Made by a program: the position numbers and the translations under genes. Below are positions 1-8,369 of a stretch of 64,000 bases of DNA, piece by piece. Source of the DNA: Streptomyces gelaticus. Lineage in GTDB: Bacteria > Actinomycetota > Actinomycetes > Streptomycetales > Streptomycetaceae. A model generated the notes under the pieces. The model worked only from the letters and a program-made list of their open reading frames with translations. It ran no database searches and was not told where the DNA came from. The DNA is taken from positions 17,702 through 81,701 of the forward strand of contig NZ_BMTF01000025.1 in assembly GCF_014649535.1 (NCBI RefSeq). Reading direction: 5' to 3'. Position 1 is the stretch's first letter. The number at the start of each line of letters is the position of its first letter.

Positions 1-1
1 C

Positions 2-532
2 TGGTTCGTGCCCAGCGGTCTGACGGAGCGGCTGTCCGCTTTCAGGCTCAGGCTGGCCCTGCTGAAGTTCAGGGTGCCGGGCGCCACGGCGCGTACGTAC
101 CGGGCGAACCGGCCGGGTGCCACGCCGGGTGAGCTGCTCGGGGCGCTCGCCACCGATCTGCTGCTGCGGGTCCCGCTGAACCGGGTGGCCGACGCCCGCG
201 CGGGCGCCCGGGGAAGCACCCATCTCTACGAGTTCGGCTGGCCGTCCCCGGTGCTGCGGCTGGGTGCCTGTCACGCGCTGGAGATCGGCTTCGTCTTCGA
301 CACGCTGGACAAGCCCGACGCGGTGGCGCTGGCCGGTGCGGACGCCCCGCAGGAGCTGGCCGACGCGATGCACGCGGCATGGGTGGCGTTCGCCGGGTCC
401 GGCGACCCCGGCTGGCCGGCCTGGGACGCCTCGCGTCCGGTGATGGGCTTCGGCCCCGGGAAGCCGGCCGTGCTGCGGGCCCCGCGCGACGAGGAGCTGC
501 GCGGCTGGGCTCCGTACCGCAAGAGCCCCTGA
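2..532 (+). CDS. Carboxylesterase family protein, C-terminal part (truncated by window edge)
   Basis: Last ~176 codons of a type B carboxylesterase (para-nitrobenzyl-esterase-like alpha/beta hydrolase); the frame is open from base 2, so the start lies outside. The recognisable piece is YEFGWPSP...GACHALEIGFVFDTL, where the His of GACHALE sits where the family carries its catalytic histidine. A WVAFAGSGDPGWPAWD stretch follows, typical of the esterase C-terminus. The nucleophile elbow serine and its acid partner would be upstream and cannot be checked. Probable role is hydrolysis of short esters; substrate unknown. The gene ends at a GC-rich palindrome shared with the convergent EF-hand gene. 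Confidence 0.8.
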   Translation, partial: WFVPSGLTERLSAFRLRLALLKFRVPGATARTYRANRPGATPGELLGALATDLLLRVPLNRVADARAGARGSTHLYEFGWPSPVLRLGACHALEIGFVFDTLDKPDAVALAGADAPQELADAMHAAWVAFAGSGDPGWPAWDASRPVMGFGPGKPAVLRAPRDEELRGWAPYRKSP

Positions 533-538
533 CGGCGG

Positions 539-560
539 CCCCCGGCCCGCGGGCCGGGGG
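539..560. terminator. Palindromic hairpin between convergent genes
   Basis: Ten-base GC arms (CCCCCGGCCC and its complement) separated by two bases lie between the esterase stop (532) and the EF-hand stop (573). The position fits a bidirectional terminator; there is no U-run, as is usual in Streptomyces. Confidence 0.6.
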
Positions 561-572
561 TCCTCCGGGAGG

Positions 573-788
573 TCAGTCCTTGTTCTGGGCCGCCCAGAAC
601 TCGTCGAACGTGAGCAGCCCGTCGCCGTTGCCGTCGTGCGAGTTGATGACGGCCTGGGCCACCGGCTCGGTGACGTAGGGGTCGCCGAGCTGAGCCATCA
701 CGCTCTTGTACTCGGCGGCCGAGATCAGCCCGTCGCCGTTCAGATCGAACCGCTCGAATGCCTTGCGCGCCGACTCCATGTCCGCCAC
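573..788 (-). CDS. Small EF-hand calcium-binding protein
   Basis: A 71-aa soluble protein with two clear EF-hand loops: DLNGDGLISAAE (residues 15-26) and DGNGDGLLTFDE (52-63). Both keep the acidic residues at positions 1, 3, 5 and 12, with Gly at position 6, so both should bind Ca2+. This is half of a calmodulin, as in the small calerythrin/CabD-type proteins known in Streptomyces. There is no signal peptide, so it is cytosolic and may buffer or sense calcium. The start is GTG at 788 with an AAGGGCGG-like ribosome-binding site. It is convergent with the esterase and not obviously in an operon. Confidence 0.85.
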   Translation of the reverse strand: MADMESARKAFERFDLNGDGLISAAEYKSVMAQLGDPYVTEPVAQAVINSHDGNGDGLLTFDEFWAAQNKD

Positions 789-974
789 GGTTCCGCCCTT
801 CGTAAATACCTGATCACTGCCTGATCAATGCTTGATCAGCGCCTGGCCCATGCCTGACTGCCGGAGGTCAGATTAACGGGCGCGACCGATGGCGTTTGCG
901 GCGGCCGGTAGTCGATCATGGCTGGGGGGTCGGCCGCCCGGCGGACCACGGACCGGATCGGGAGCGGAACGCCC

Positions 975-1613
975 ATGGATGACGCGCTGGCACGGATTCT
1001 GACGGCTGCGGCGCACGGGCGGTTTCCCCCGCCCGACGGGTCGACGACGGTGGTGGGGCAGCCCGGTGCCCGGGACGCGGGAGTGCTGGCGTTCACCGCG
1101 CACTCGGTCGTCTTCACCGACGAGGACCCGGACTGGGTGCGGTCCGTGCTGGCCGGCACCCCCGGCGACGAGCTGGCCGCGACGATGAATCCGCACTTCC
1201 TGAGCGCGCTGACGGCCCGGAGCGGACGCCGGATGAACACCATCGATCTGCTGACGGTCGCAAGGGCCCTGCCGGGCGAACCGGAGATAGAACTGCGCGA
1301 GATCGAGGACCCGGAGCATCCCCGGGTGGCCCGTGCGCTGGAGTACCGCGACGAGGTGCGGGTCTGGTCCGCCGACGGCGGTGTGGTGATCCTCGGCCGG
1401 GGCGTCGCGGGGCGCTGGGAGACCGCGATCGAGGTAGCCGAGGAGGCGCGCGGCCAGGGACTCGGCGAGCGGCTGGCGCGGGCTGCCCGGCATCTGGTGC
1501 CGGACGCGGTGGTGTGGGCCCAGCAGTCGCCGGGGAACGCCCGCAGTGTGCGGACGTTCCAGGCGGCGGGCTACCGGCCGGTGGGCTCGGAGGCCCTGCT
1601 GATCGCGGGGTGA
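975..1613 (+). CDS. GNAT-family N-acetyltransferase
   Basis: A 212-aa protein whose C-terminal half carries the GNAT acetyl-CoA-binding motif (EEARGQGLGERLARAAR, about residues 158-174). This is followed by QQSPGNARSVRTFQAAGYRPVG, the usual 'N-x-x-S-x-x-x-x-x-x-x-G-Y/F' end of the fold. The N-terminal half resembles the leader of Streptomyces GNATs and gives no substrate clue. I chose ATG 975 because GGAG lies 10-14 bases upstream; an upstream GTG at 918 would add 19 residues without a good ribosome-binding site. It is a single gene facing the beta-propeller lipoprotein gene. It could modify a small molecule or a protein. Confidence 0.8.
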   Translation: MDDALARILTAAAHGRFPPPDGSTTVVGQPGARDAGVLAFTAHSVVFTDEDPDWVRSVLAGTPGDELAATMNPHFLSALTARSGRRMNTIDLLTVARALPGEPEIELREIEDPEHPRVARALEYRDEVRVWSADGGVVILGRGVAGRWETAIEVAEEARGQGLGERLARAARHLVPDAVVWAQQSPGNARSVRTFQAAGYRPVGSEALLIAG

Positions 1614-1639
1614 GCGGCCGGCAGGGCTGTGATCGGTGT

Positions 1640-1655
1640 GACCGGCCGGCCGGTC
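1640..1655. terminator. Short GC palindrome between convergent genes
   Basis: GACCGGCC followed at once by its complement, between the GNAT stop at 1613 and the minus-strand stop at 1684. Plausible bidirectional terminator, but the arms are only 8 bases. Confidence 0.4.
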
Positions 1656-1704
1656 GGCGGAGGACGCCGGTATGACCGCGCGGTCAGCGGAAGACGCCGG
1701 TGTG
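1651..1704. repeat. 30-bp-period imperfect direct repeat at a gene end
   Basis: A 24-base unit starting at 1651 recurs at 1681 with four differences. Its core is GCGGA-x-GACGCCGGT. The second copy contains the stop codon and last codons of the minus-strand beta-propeller gene; the first lies just beyond the stop. It looks like a small tandem duplication of the gene's 3' end. Confidence 0.6.
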
Positions 1705-2862
1705 GCCGAGCGAGTAGCGGCCCGGCTGTGGGTAGACGGCCAGCCCGTGCGGGCCGCTGCCCACCGGGATGCGGGCGAGCTGCTTGCCGGTGGCGGTGTC
1801 GATCGCGTACACCTCGGCGTTGTAACGTCCGCTCAGCCAGAGGACCTTGCCGTCCGCGGAGACCCCGCCCATGTCGGGGCTGCCGCCGCCGGGCAGTCGC
1901 CACTTCTTCGTCAGCTTGCGCTGCGCGAAGTCGAAGACGGAGATGGATCCCTCGCCGCGATTGGAGATGTACATCTCCTTGGAGTCGCGGCTGACGTAGA
2001 GGCCGTGGGCTCCCTCGCCGGTGCGCAGCAGCTTCGGCGTGGTGAACTTCTTCCCGTCCAGCACCCAGATCCCGTCGGCGACCATGTCCGCGATGTAGAA
2101 CGTCCCGCCGTCCGGCGACAGTTTCACGTCCTGCGGCATCGCGCCGCCGAACGGCAGCTTCTGCTGGCCGACGACCTCCATCTTCGCCGTGTCGACCTTG
2201 AGGAGCTCGCCGGAGAACTCGCAGGAGACGATGAAGTACCGGCCGTCGGCGGAGAAGTCCGCGTGGTTGACGCCCGAGCAGTGGACCGGGACGGCCTTGG
2301 CCGTCTTCATGGTGTGGGCGTCGCGGAAGACCAGCTCGCGGTCCATCGAGGCCATCACCACGGCGTACTTGCCGTCCGGGGTGAAGTAGAGGTTGTACGG
2401 GTCGGAGACCGGCACCGTGGGGCCGGTCTTCCCGGTGGCCGGGTCGATGGCGGTGAGGCTGTCGCCGATGTCGTTGTTGACCCAGAGGGTCTTCAGGTCC
2501 CAGGAGGGGACGACGTGCTGCGGCTGGCGGCCGACCTTGATGGTCTTGATGACCTTGTACGTCGCGGGGTCGATCACGGTCACGGTGTCGGAGTTGGTGT
2601 TGGGGACGTACACCCGGGACGGGAAGTCCTTGACGACCGGGGAGAGTTTTCCCCGGTCGGCCGCGTAGACGTCCTTGGCGTCGAGCACCGGGGGCATCCC
2701 GGGGAGCCCCGGCGGTGCGACGCGGTCGGTCTCGGCCGGCCGGGCGGCCTCGCTGCCGACGGCCTGGACGTTCGCCTTCTCGGCGGAGGTGCCGCAGCCG
2801 GTGAGTACGGCCAGCAGGACGCCCCCGAGGAGGGCCGCGGTGTGCTTGGTGGAGGGAGACAT
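1684..2862 (-). CDS. YVTN/YncE-like beta-propeller lipoprotein
   Basis: A 392-aa exported lipoprotein. The N-terminus MSPSTKHTAALLGGVLLAVLTGC carries a lipobox (L-T-G-C), giving a lipidated Cys near residue 23. The rest is a repeated beta-propeller: VYVPNTNSDTVTVIDPATYK, ...LWVNNDIGDSLTAIDPATGK and ...VYAIDTATGKQLARIPVG repeat the 'Y/W-V-x-N...V-x-V-I-D-x-x-T' pattern of YVTN/YncE blades. Known members bind ligands or cofactors at the surface rather than catalyse; no PQQ or heme motif is evident. The start overlaps the stop of the upstream deacetylase-like gene (TGATG), so the two are translationally coupled and probably act together at the membrane surface. Confidence 0.85.
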   Translation of the reverse strand: MSPSTKHTAALLGGVLLAVLTGCGTSAEKANVQAVGSEAARPAETDRVAPPGLPGMPPVLDAKDVYAADRGKLSPVVKDFPSRVYVPNTNSDTVTVIDPATYKVIKTIKVGRQPQHVVPSWDLKTLWVNNDIGDSLTAIDPATGKTGPTVPVSDPYNLYFTPDGKYAVVMASMDRELVFRDAHTMKTAKAVPVHCSGVNHADFSADGRYFIVSCEFSGELLKVDTAKMEVVGQQKLPFGGAMPQDVKLSPDGGTFYIADMVADGIWVLDGKKFTTPKLLRTGEGAHGLYVSRDSKEMYISNRGEGSISVFDFAQRKLTKKWRLPGGGSPDMGGVSADGKVLWLSGRYNAEVYAIDTATGKQLARIPVGSGPHGLAVYPQPGRYSLGHTGVFR

Positions 2863-3680
2863 CAGGTCAGCAGCTCCGTGGTCGTCACCGCGCGCAGTCG
2901 GCGGCGGTCGATTTCGGTGAGGAGGACGGGCAGCGCGGCGACCGTGTCCGCGTAGCCGAAGTGCAGGCTCACCACCGATCCGTTGCGGATCTCCCCGGCC
3001 ACCTTGCGGGTCACGGCCGCGGCGCCGGGAGAGGTGAAGTCGAGGGAGTCCACGTCGTACGAGAGAACGTGCGGGTAGCCCGCCCTGGCGGCCAGCCGCT
3101 GGACGAGCGGGGTGGCGTCCCGGGTGCGCGAGGGCCGGAACCAGGCGCCGATGGAACCCGTGAGCCGGCGCAGCCGCCGGGCGCAGTCGTCGATCTCCGC
3201 GTACGCGCGGGCCTCGCCCATCGAGGAGATGTCGGCGTGGTGCTGGGTGTGGTTGCCGAGTTCGTGGCCGCCGTCGAGGATGCGCCGGGCCATCCCGGGG
3301 TGCTCGTCGAGCCAGCTGCCGACGGCGAGGACGGTGACCCGGACGTGGGCCCGTTCGGCCTCGGCGAGCACGGTACGGGCGATGCCGGGGTCGCCCTGGC
3401 CGTGGAAGGTGAGGGCGACGCGGGCGCGGTCGCGGGGGCCGTGGACGATCTGGACCGGCTGTCCGGGGAAACGGCGCGGTCCGGGCGCGGTCCGGGGGGA
3501 CGGGGGCCGGGTGGCCGCGTCGACGGGGTTCTTCGGGCTCACCGCGTCCGTGACGGCCCCGGCCGGTGTACCGGCGGCGTCGCGGTCCGCGCATCCGGCG
3601 GCGAGGACACCGACGAGGGCGGCCCCTGCTCCCGCGCGCAGGGCGCCACGGCGGTGCACCGGAGTGTCGGAGGCGTTCAT
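2862..3680 (-). CDS. NodB-homology (polysaccharide deacetylase-like) lipoprotein with altered motif 1
   Basis: A 272-aa lipoprotein: RRGALRAGAGAALVGVLAAGC gives a signal peptide with lipobox A-A-G-C. The NodB fold is recognisable. VALTFHGQGDP replaces the usual TFDDGPD motif 1, GGHELGNHTQHHADIS keeps the H-x-x-x-H metal pair of motif 2, and WFRPSRTRDA is a degenerate motif 3. YDVDSLDFTSPG and IRNGSVVSLHFG match the later motifs. The catalytic-base Asp and metal-binding Asp of motif 1 are therefore His and Gly, so classical de-N-acetylase activity is doubtful. I chose ATG 3680 for the signal peptide; a longer frame reaching 3755 lacks support. It is co-translated with the beta-propeller lipoprotein. 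Confidence 0.8.
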   Translation of the reverse strand: MNASDTPVHRRGALRAGAGAALVGVLAAGCADRDAAGTPAGAVTDAVSPKNPVDAATRPPSPRTAPGPRRFPGQPVQIVHGPRDRARVALTFHGQGDPGIARTVLAEAERAHVRVTVLAVGSWLDEHPGMARRILDGGHELGNHTQHHADISSMGEARAYAEIDDCARRLRRLTGSIGAWFRPSRTRDATPLVQRLAARAGYPHVLSYDVDSLDFTSPGAAAVTRKVAGEIRNGSVVSLHFGYADTVAALPVLLTEIDRRRLRAVTTTELLT

Positions 3681-4068
3681 GCAAAGACACAGTAGGGGCG
3701 AAACTGAAAGAAAATAACAATTTGGACATATGGGCAACACGAATGAATCATTCACCGAATCCCATAAATATTCACACTTTTACAGGCAAGTGACCCATCA
3801 CACCTGCGATTCACATGCGGAATGTCTCGTTATGTAAATGAATGCACCGATTGCGGCTTTGGCGGAGAGGTCGCCCGTCTGCCATAGTCGGTGACACGAC
3901 CGCATGACCCGAGCCCGGTCGTCGCAAGCGGCCGTGAACACACCCCCCATTTCACGGCCCCCACACAGCAGCCCCCGAAGCGCCTCACCACGGCGGACGG
4001 GGGCTGCTGTGCGTCCGGGCACAGACACGGCCCCGGACATGGACCGGCCCGGCCCGCGCGCCGGAGGG
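3681..4068. promoter_or_regulatory. 388-bp gap: AT-rich promoter region, dyad and terminator
   Basis: No credible gene. Bases ~3690-3790 are visibly AT-rich for this genome and should hold the minus-strand promoter of the deacetylase-like gene. A dyad with arms GGCCGTGAA (3930-3938) and its complement (3951-3959) follows. The right part holds the terminator listed separately. Confidence 0.5.
3964..4011 (-). terminator. Hairpin downstream of the RsbW-like gene
   Basis: Perfect 13-base arms (CACAGCAGCCCCC at 3964-3976, complement at 3999-4011) with a 22-base loop. They begin about 58 bases beyond the stop of the minus-strand ATPase gene. Confidence 0.7.
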
Positions 4069-4665
4069 TCAGCGGTCGGAGATCCGCATCTCGAACCAGG
4101 TGGTCTTGCCGCGCGGCAGCAGATCCACGCCCCAGCGGTCGGAGAGCTTGTCGACGAGGAAGAGGCCCCGCCCGCTGGTGTCCATCGGCTGAACGGGCAT
4201 CAGGCAGGGCAGCCCGCGCGAGGGGTCGCGCACCTCGATCCTGATCCAGCCCCGACGGCGCAGCATCCGCAGCCCGAAAACCCGGGCGCCGGTGTGCCGC
4301 ACCGCGTTGCCGACGAGCTCCGAGACGAGCAGCACGGCGTACTCGGCGGTCTGCGGGGAGAGCGCCCACTGACGGAGCACCACGCACGAGGTGAGCCCCC
4401 GGGCCGTGGCCGCGGACTCCGGACGGGAGGGCAACCGGACCTCGCCCTCCGCCGGATTGCCGAACAACTCCAGTACCTTGTGCGCCCGTTCATCCTCCAC
4501 GGCCGATGTCCACCGCGCCGCTGTCGCTCCGTTGTACGGTCGCGGCTGCTCCACACCCTCCAGGCCCGCCATGCACACCATCATGGCCGCAAGACGGGCG
4601 CGCCGGGGTCGTTCCGAAGGAATACGCACCCCGGAACTCGCTGCCCCATGACGGCGATCAGGCAT
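4069..4665 (-). CDS. RsbW/HATPase_c-family ATP-binding regulatory protein
   Basis: GHKL-type ATPase of the anti-sigma/SpoIIAB-like class that is abundant in Streptomyces. The N-box is ELVGNAVRH, the G1 region is the loose EVRDPSRGL, and the G2 box is DTSGRGLFLVDKL, followed by the closing strand TTWFEMRIS. Such proteins bind ATP and either hold a sigma factor or phosphorylate an anti-anti-sigma partner; the partner is unknown. The start is uncertain. The frame opens at ATG 4665 (198 aa), but ATG 4584 or 4572 (MAGLEGVEQ...) would give the more usual length, and no start has a strong ribosome-binding site. Transcribed alone. Confidence 0.75.
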   Translation of the reverse strand: MPDRRHGAASSGVRIPSERPRRARLAAMMVCMAGLEGVEQPRPYNGATAARWTSAVEDERAHKVLELFGNPAEGEVRLPSRPESAATARGLTSCVVLRQWALSPQTAEYAVLLVSELVGNAVRHTGARVFGLRMLRRRGWIRIEVRDPSRGLPCLMPVQPMDTSGRGLFLVDKLSDRWGVDLLPRGKTTWFEMRISDR

Positions 4666-4833
4666 ATGTCAGTGGAGAATGCGGACCGAAAAAGCCCCTC
4701 TGACCTGCACGGATACTCCCTCCGAGCCGGACGGGCGGGCGTGCCGGGGACCGGGCCTCAAGATTCCCTTGAAGCCCAGCCAATCCGCCCGCAGGGATGA
4801 ACCCGCGTCAATCTGCGGCCAACTGTCCTTCGT

Positions 4834-5601
4834 TCAGAGGAACTTGGCCTTGCCCGGACCATCTTCCACAAAGCTGCGCATTCCGCGCTCCCGGTCCTCG
4901 GTGGCGAACAGTCCGGCGAACCAGTTCCGCTCGATCGTGAGCCCGGTGTCGATGTCGGTCTCCAGACCGGCGTCGATGGATTCCTTGGCGGCGCGCAGTG
5001 CCAGAGCCGGCCCCTTCGCCAGCGCTGCGGCCCAGGCGTGCGCCCGCTCGTACACCTCGTCGGCGGGCACCACACGGTCCACCAGACCGATCGTCAGTGC
5101 CTCCTCGGCCCTGACGTGACGCCCCGTGAAGATCAGGTCCTTGGCCTTGGAGGGGCCGATCAGCCGGGCCAGGCGCTGGGTGCCGCCCGCGCCCGGGATC
5201 AGCCCGAGCAGGATCTCGGGCTGGCCCAGCTTGGCGTTGTCGGCGGCGATCCGGAAGTCGGCGCAGAGCGCCAGCTCGCAGCCGCCGCCCAGTGCGTAGC
5301 CGGTGACGGCGGCGACGACCGGCTTGGGGATCCGGGCCACCGCGGTGAACGCGTCCTGCAGCGCCTTGGACCGTACGACCATCGCCGTGTGGTCCATCGC
5401 CTGCATCTCCTTGATGTCCGCGCCCGCCGCGAACACCTTCTCGCCGCCGTAGAGGACCACGGCCCGCACGTCGTCGCGCCTGGTTGCCTCCTCGGCGAGC
5501 TCGCGCAGCCGGTCCTGGGTGGCGACGTCCAGGGCGTTCATGGGCGGACGGTCCAGCCGGATCGTGCCGACGCCGTCGCGTACTTCGAGATTTGCGGTCA
5601 T
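4834..5601 (-). CDS. Enoyl-CoA hydratase/isomerase family protein
   Basis: A 255-aa crotonase-fold enzyme of the usual length. KVFAAGADIKEM supplies the first oxyanion-hole strand and GYALGGGCELALCADFRIA the second, with Glu near residue 112. LGQPEILLGLIPGAGGTQRL supplies the second catalytic Glu near residue 132. Both glutamates are present, so hydration of trans-2-enoyl-CoA (fatty-acid or branched-chain beta-oxidation) is likely. No partner genes are adjacent. The start ATG 5601 has no Shine-Dalgarno sequence (GCCTCCC precedes it), so the mRNA may be leaderless. Confidence 0.88.
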   Translation of the reverse strand: MTANLEVRDGVGTIRLDRPPMNALDVATQDRLRELAEEATRRDDVRAVVLYGGEKVFAAGADIKEMQAMDHTAMVVRSKALQDAFTAVARIPKPVVAAVTGYALGGGCELALCADFRIAADNAKLGQPEILLGLIPGAGGTQRLARLIGPSKAKDLIFTGRHVRAEEALTIGLVDRVVPADEVYERAHAWAAALAKGPALALRAAKESIDAGLETDIDTGLTIERNWFAGLFATEDRERGMRSFVEDGPGKAKFL

Positions 5602-5630
5602 GGGAGGCAGGTTAACCGGCGCTAACGAGG

Positions 5631-5667
5631 ACGGGCCCGGTGCTGTTGGTCACAGCGCCGGGCCCGT
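5631..5667 (-). terminator. Hairpin after the first L,D-transpeptidase gene
   Basis: Sixteen-base arms (ACGGGCCCGGTGCTGT at 5631-5646, partner at 5652-5667, one wobble/mismatch) with a 5-base loop, 23 bases past the stop of the minus-strand transpeptidase gene. Confidence 0.75.
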
Positions 5668-5689
5668 TCCGTGTTGCTCGTGCGGAGAA

Positions 5690-6931
5690 CTACTTGGTCC
5701 ACTCCGACCAGGACATGTTCCAGCCGTTGAGGCCGTTGTCCGGCTGGATCGTCTTGTCGTTCGAGTTCTTCACGACCACGACGTCACCGATGAGCGAGTT
5801 GTCGAAGAACCAGGCCGCCGAGGTCTTCTTGCTCCAGGCGCCGCGCACGTCCTGCAGACCGACGCAGCCGTGACTGGTGTTGGTCGAGCCGAAGATGCTG
5901 GAGGCGCCCCAGTAGTTGCCGTGGATGAAGGTGCCGGAGGTGGACAGGCGCATCGCGTGCGGCACGTCCTTGATGTCGTACTCGCCGCCGAAGCCGACGG
6001 TGTCACCGTTCATCCGGGTCACCTTGAGCTTCTCGCTGATGACCATCTGGCCGTTGTAGGTGGTGGTCGCCGGGGCGCCCGCCGAGATCGGGATGTCCTT
6101 GATCTGCTGATCGTCGCGGACGACCTTCATCCGGTGCGTGCTCGCGTCGACCGTGCTGACCTGCTTGCGGCCGATGGTGAAGGAGATCGTCTTGGCCTGC
6201 TTGCCGTAGACACCGGGGCGTCCCTCCACACCGTCGAGGTTGAGCTTCACGGTCACCTTGGTGCCCGCGGCCCAGTACTCCTCGGGGCGGAAGTCGAGGC
6301 GGTCGTTGCCGAACCAGTGGCCCTCGATCGGGACGGACGGCTCGGCCGTCACCTTGATCGCGTTCTCGACCGCGGCCGGGTCGGTGATGCCACGGGTGAA
6401 GTGGATCGAGACGGGCATCCCGACGCCGACCGTGGAACCGTCCTCCGGGGTGTACTGCCCGATGAAGGTGTTCTGCGGGACCAGCGTGGTGAAGGTGGTG
6501 TCCTTCGCCGACTCACGGCCCTTCGAGTCCTTGGCGATCGCGTGGACCTTGTACTTGGTCGCGGCGGCCAGGTGCTGTCCGGGCGTCCAGCTGGCGCCGT
6601 CCGCCGAGATCTTTCCCTCGACCTCGGCGCCCTTGGGGTCAAAGACCTTGACCGTGGTCAGCTTTCCCTGGTCGGCCGAGACCTTCAGCGCACCGCTGGT
6701 CGCGACGGAGTCGGCGCCGTCCTTCGGCGCGACGGTCACCACGGCCTGCGAGGCGGAGGTGTCCTCGGCCCTCCCGGCGCCGCCCTTGCCGCCCGCGTCG
6801 TCTCCCCCGCCGCACGCCGTCACCAGCAACAGCAGCGCACCCGTTACCAGAGCCAGCATTCCGGTGGAGCCTCGCCCGCCCCGTACGCCGTTCGCCCCGG
6901 CCGATGTCCCCGATATCGGCTGCCCGTTCAA
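5690..6931 (-). CDS. L,D-transpeptidase lipoprotein (Ig-like domains + YkuD)
   Basis: Exported peptidoglycan cross-linking enzyme that makes 3->3 links. Signal peptide with lipobox (LLLLVTAC, then GGGDD). Next come two beta-sandwich Ig-like domains (about residues 50-250, with VTVAPKDGADSV... and TFIGQYTPEDGSTVGVGMPV...). The C-terminal YkuD catalytic domain has IHGNYW ... SHGCVGL, the Cys being the acyl-enzyme nucleophile. The C-terminal tail is rich in Trp (NGWNMSWSEW). A good ribosome-binding site (GGGGAG) sits 9 bases before TTG 6931, so I prefer that start; GTG 6952 is in frame but has none. It is a tandem paralogue of the next gene. Confidence 0.9.
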   Translation of the reverse strand: MNGQPISGTSAGANGVRGGRGSTGMLALVTGALLLLVTACGGGDDAGGKGGAGRAEDTSASQAVVTVAPKDGADSVATSGALKVSADQGKLTTVKVFDPKGAEVEGKISADGASWTPGQHLAAATKYKVHAIAKDSKGRESAKDTTFTTLVPQNTFIGQYTPEDGSTVGVGMPVSIHFTRGITDPAAVENAIKVTAEPSVPIEGHWFGNDRLDFRPEEYWAAGTKVTVKLNLDGVEGRPGVYGKQAKTISFTIGRKQVSTVDASTHRMKVVRDDQQIKDIPISAGAPATTTYNGQMVISEKLKVTRMNGDTVGFGGEYDIKDVPHAMRLSTSGTFIHGNYWGASSIFGSTNTSHGCVGLQDVRGAWSKKTSAAWFFDNSLIGDVVVVKNSNDKTIQPDNGLNGWNMSWSEWTK

Positions 6932-7145
6932 TGTGGTCGTCTCCCCTCGCACGGCCTGGCCCCGCCAAGACCCCCGGGAACCCTGAAGGCTCCCTCCCCC
7001 GCGCGCTGCATATGCACGCTCGGTGAAAGATAATCACACCGACCGTGGGGAATTGACCCCCTGGATGTCACCGTTCAGTCCCAAGTTGTCCCAGGGTTCC
7101 ACCGGGTGGCGCGGGGAGTGGCCGGCCGGGGCGGCCGACGGGGGA

Positions 7146-8369
7146 TCAGCGAAGGGCGGAGCCGGCCTTCCACCGGGTCCAGTCCAGATTCCAGCCGCCG
7201 AGCCCGTTGTCCGGCGCGACCTGTTTGTCCTTGGAGTTGACGACCTCGACCACGTCGCCGATGAGCGTCCGGTCGAAGAACTGGCCGGCCGGGGTGTCGC
7301 TGCTGCCACCCTGTACGTCGAGCAGTCCGACACAGCCGTGGCTGACGTTGTCCGAGCCGAAGACGTCCTCGTCCGACCAGTAGTTGCCGTGCAGGAAGGT
7401 GCCGGAGTCGGTGAGCCGGAGGGCGTGCGGGACATCCGCGATGTCGTACTCGCCGCCGAAGCCGACCGTGCGGCCGTCCATCCTGGTCACCTCGTGCATC
7501 TCGCTGACCACCATCTTCCCGTTGTACGTGGCCGTCTTCGCGGAGCCCGCCGTGATCGGGAAGGTCGTGACCAGCTCGCCGTCGCGGCGCACCTCCATGG
7601 TGTGCGCGGCCGCGTCCACCAGGGACGTCTGGGAGCGGCCCACCGTGAAGGCGATCTTCTTGTCCTGGGTGCCGTAGACGTGCGGCGCCCCCTCCACGTC
7701 GCGCAGTGCCATGTCGACGGTCACTTCGGTGCCGGGCTGCCAGTAGGCGGCGGGGCGGAAGTCGAGGCGGTCGCCGCCGAACCAGTGCCCCACCACCTCG
7801 ACCTGCGGTACGGCCGTCACCCGGATGGCCTTCTGCACGGCCGCGCGGTGGGTGACCGGCCGGTTGAAGTGGAAGGAGACGATCATTCCGGTGCCGACCG
7901 TGGAGCGGTTCTCCGGTCTGAAATAGCCGATGAAGCGGTGTTCGGGCACGGCCGTGGTGAAGGTGGTGTGGCGGGCCGAGCGCTTCCCCGAGCCGTCCAC
8001 GGCCACCACGTCCACGCTGTACTTGGCGGCGAGCCCGAGTCGGCCCGCCCCTCCCCGCGGCGTCCAGGACCGGCCGTCGTCCGCGATCCGGCCCGGCACC
8101 TTCTGGCGCTGCGCGTCCTCGATCCGCATCACCTCGACGCTCTCCAGCCGGCCGTCGGGGACCTTCACCGCGATCCGTTCGTCCGGGCCGACGTTCTTCG
8201 CCCCGTCCCGCGGGGTGACCTGGATCGCCTCCTGCGGCGGGCCCGCCTTCCCGCTGAAGATCGATCCGACGCCGGTGCAGCCGGTCAGTGCGGCCAGCAC
8301 GACGAGCAGTCCTGCCCATGTCAGCACGGCGGCCGGATTCGCCACCGCCTTCTTCGCTACGTGGTTCAC
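7146..8369 (-). CDS. L,D-transpeptidase lipoprotein, second copy
   Basis: A 407-aa paralogue of the preceding enzyme with identical architecture. The signal peptide has lipobox VLAALTGC, followed by two Ig-like domains (ITVTPRDG-like start, then HRFIGYFRPENRSTVGTGM) and YkuD with FLHGNYW ... SHGCVGLLDV. The catalytic Cys and His are conserved. It starts at GTG 8369 behind a G-rich ribosome-binding site. The 5' gap (8370-8557) holds loosely repeated GGAATG/GCGGAG units. The two copies are 200 bases apart and probably separately transcribed; their ~50-60% similarity suggests an old duplication with divided roles in cell-wall maturation. Confidence 0.9.
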   Translation of the reverse strand: MNHVAKKAVANPAAVLTWAGLLVVLAALTGCTGVGSIFSGKAGPPQEAIQVTPRDGAKNVGPDERIAVKVPDGRLESVEVMRIEDAQRQKVPGRIADDGRSWTPRGGAGRLGLAAKYSVDVVAVDGSGKRSARHTTFTTAVPEHRFIGYFRPENRSTVGTGMIVSFHFNRPVTHRAAVQKAIRVTAVPQVEVVGHWFGGDRLDFRPAAYWQPGTEVTVDMALRDVEGAPHVYGTQDKKIAFTVGRSQTSLVDAAAHTMEVRRDGELVTTFPITAGSAKTATYNGKMVVSEMHEVTRMDGRTVGFGGEYDIADVPHALRLTDSGTFLHGNYWSDEDVFGSDNVSHGCVGLLDVQGGSSDTPAGQFFDRTLIGDVVEVVNSKDKQVAPDNGLGGWNLDWTRWKAGSALR

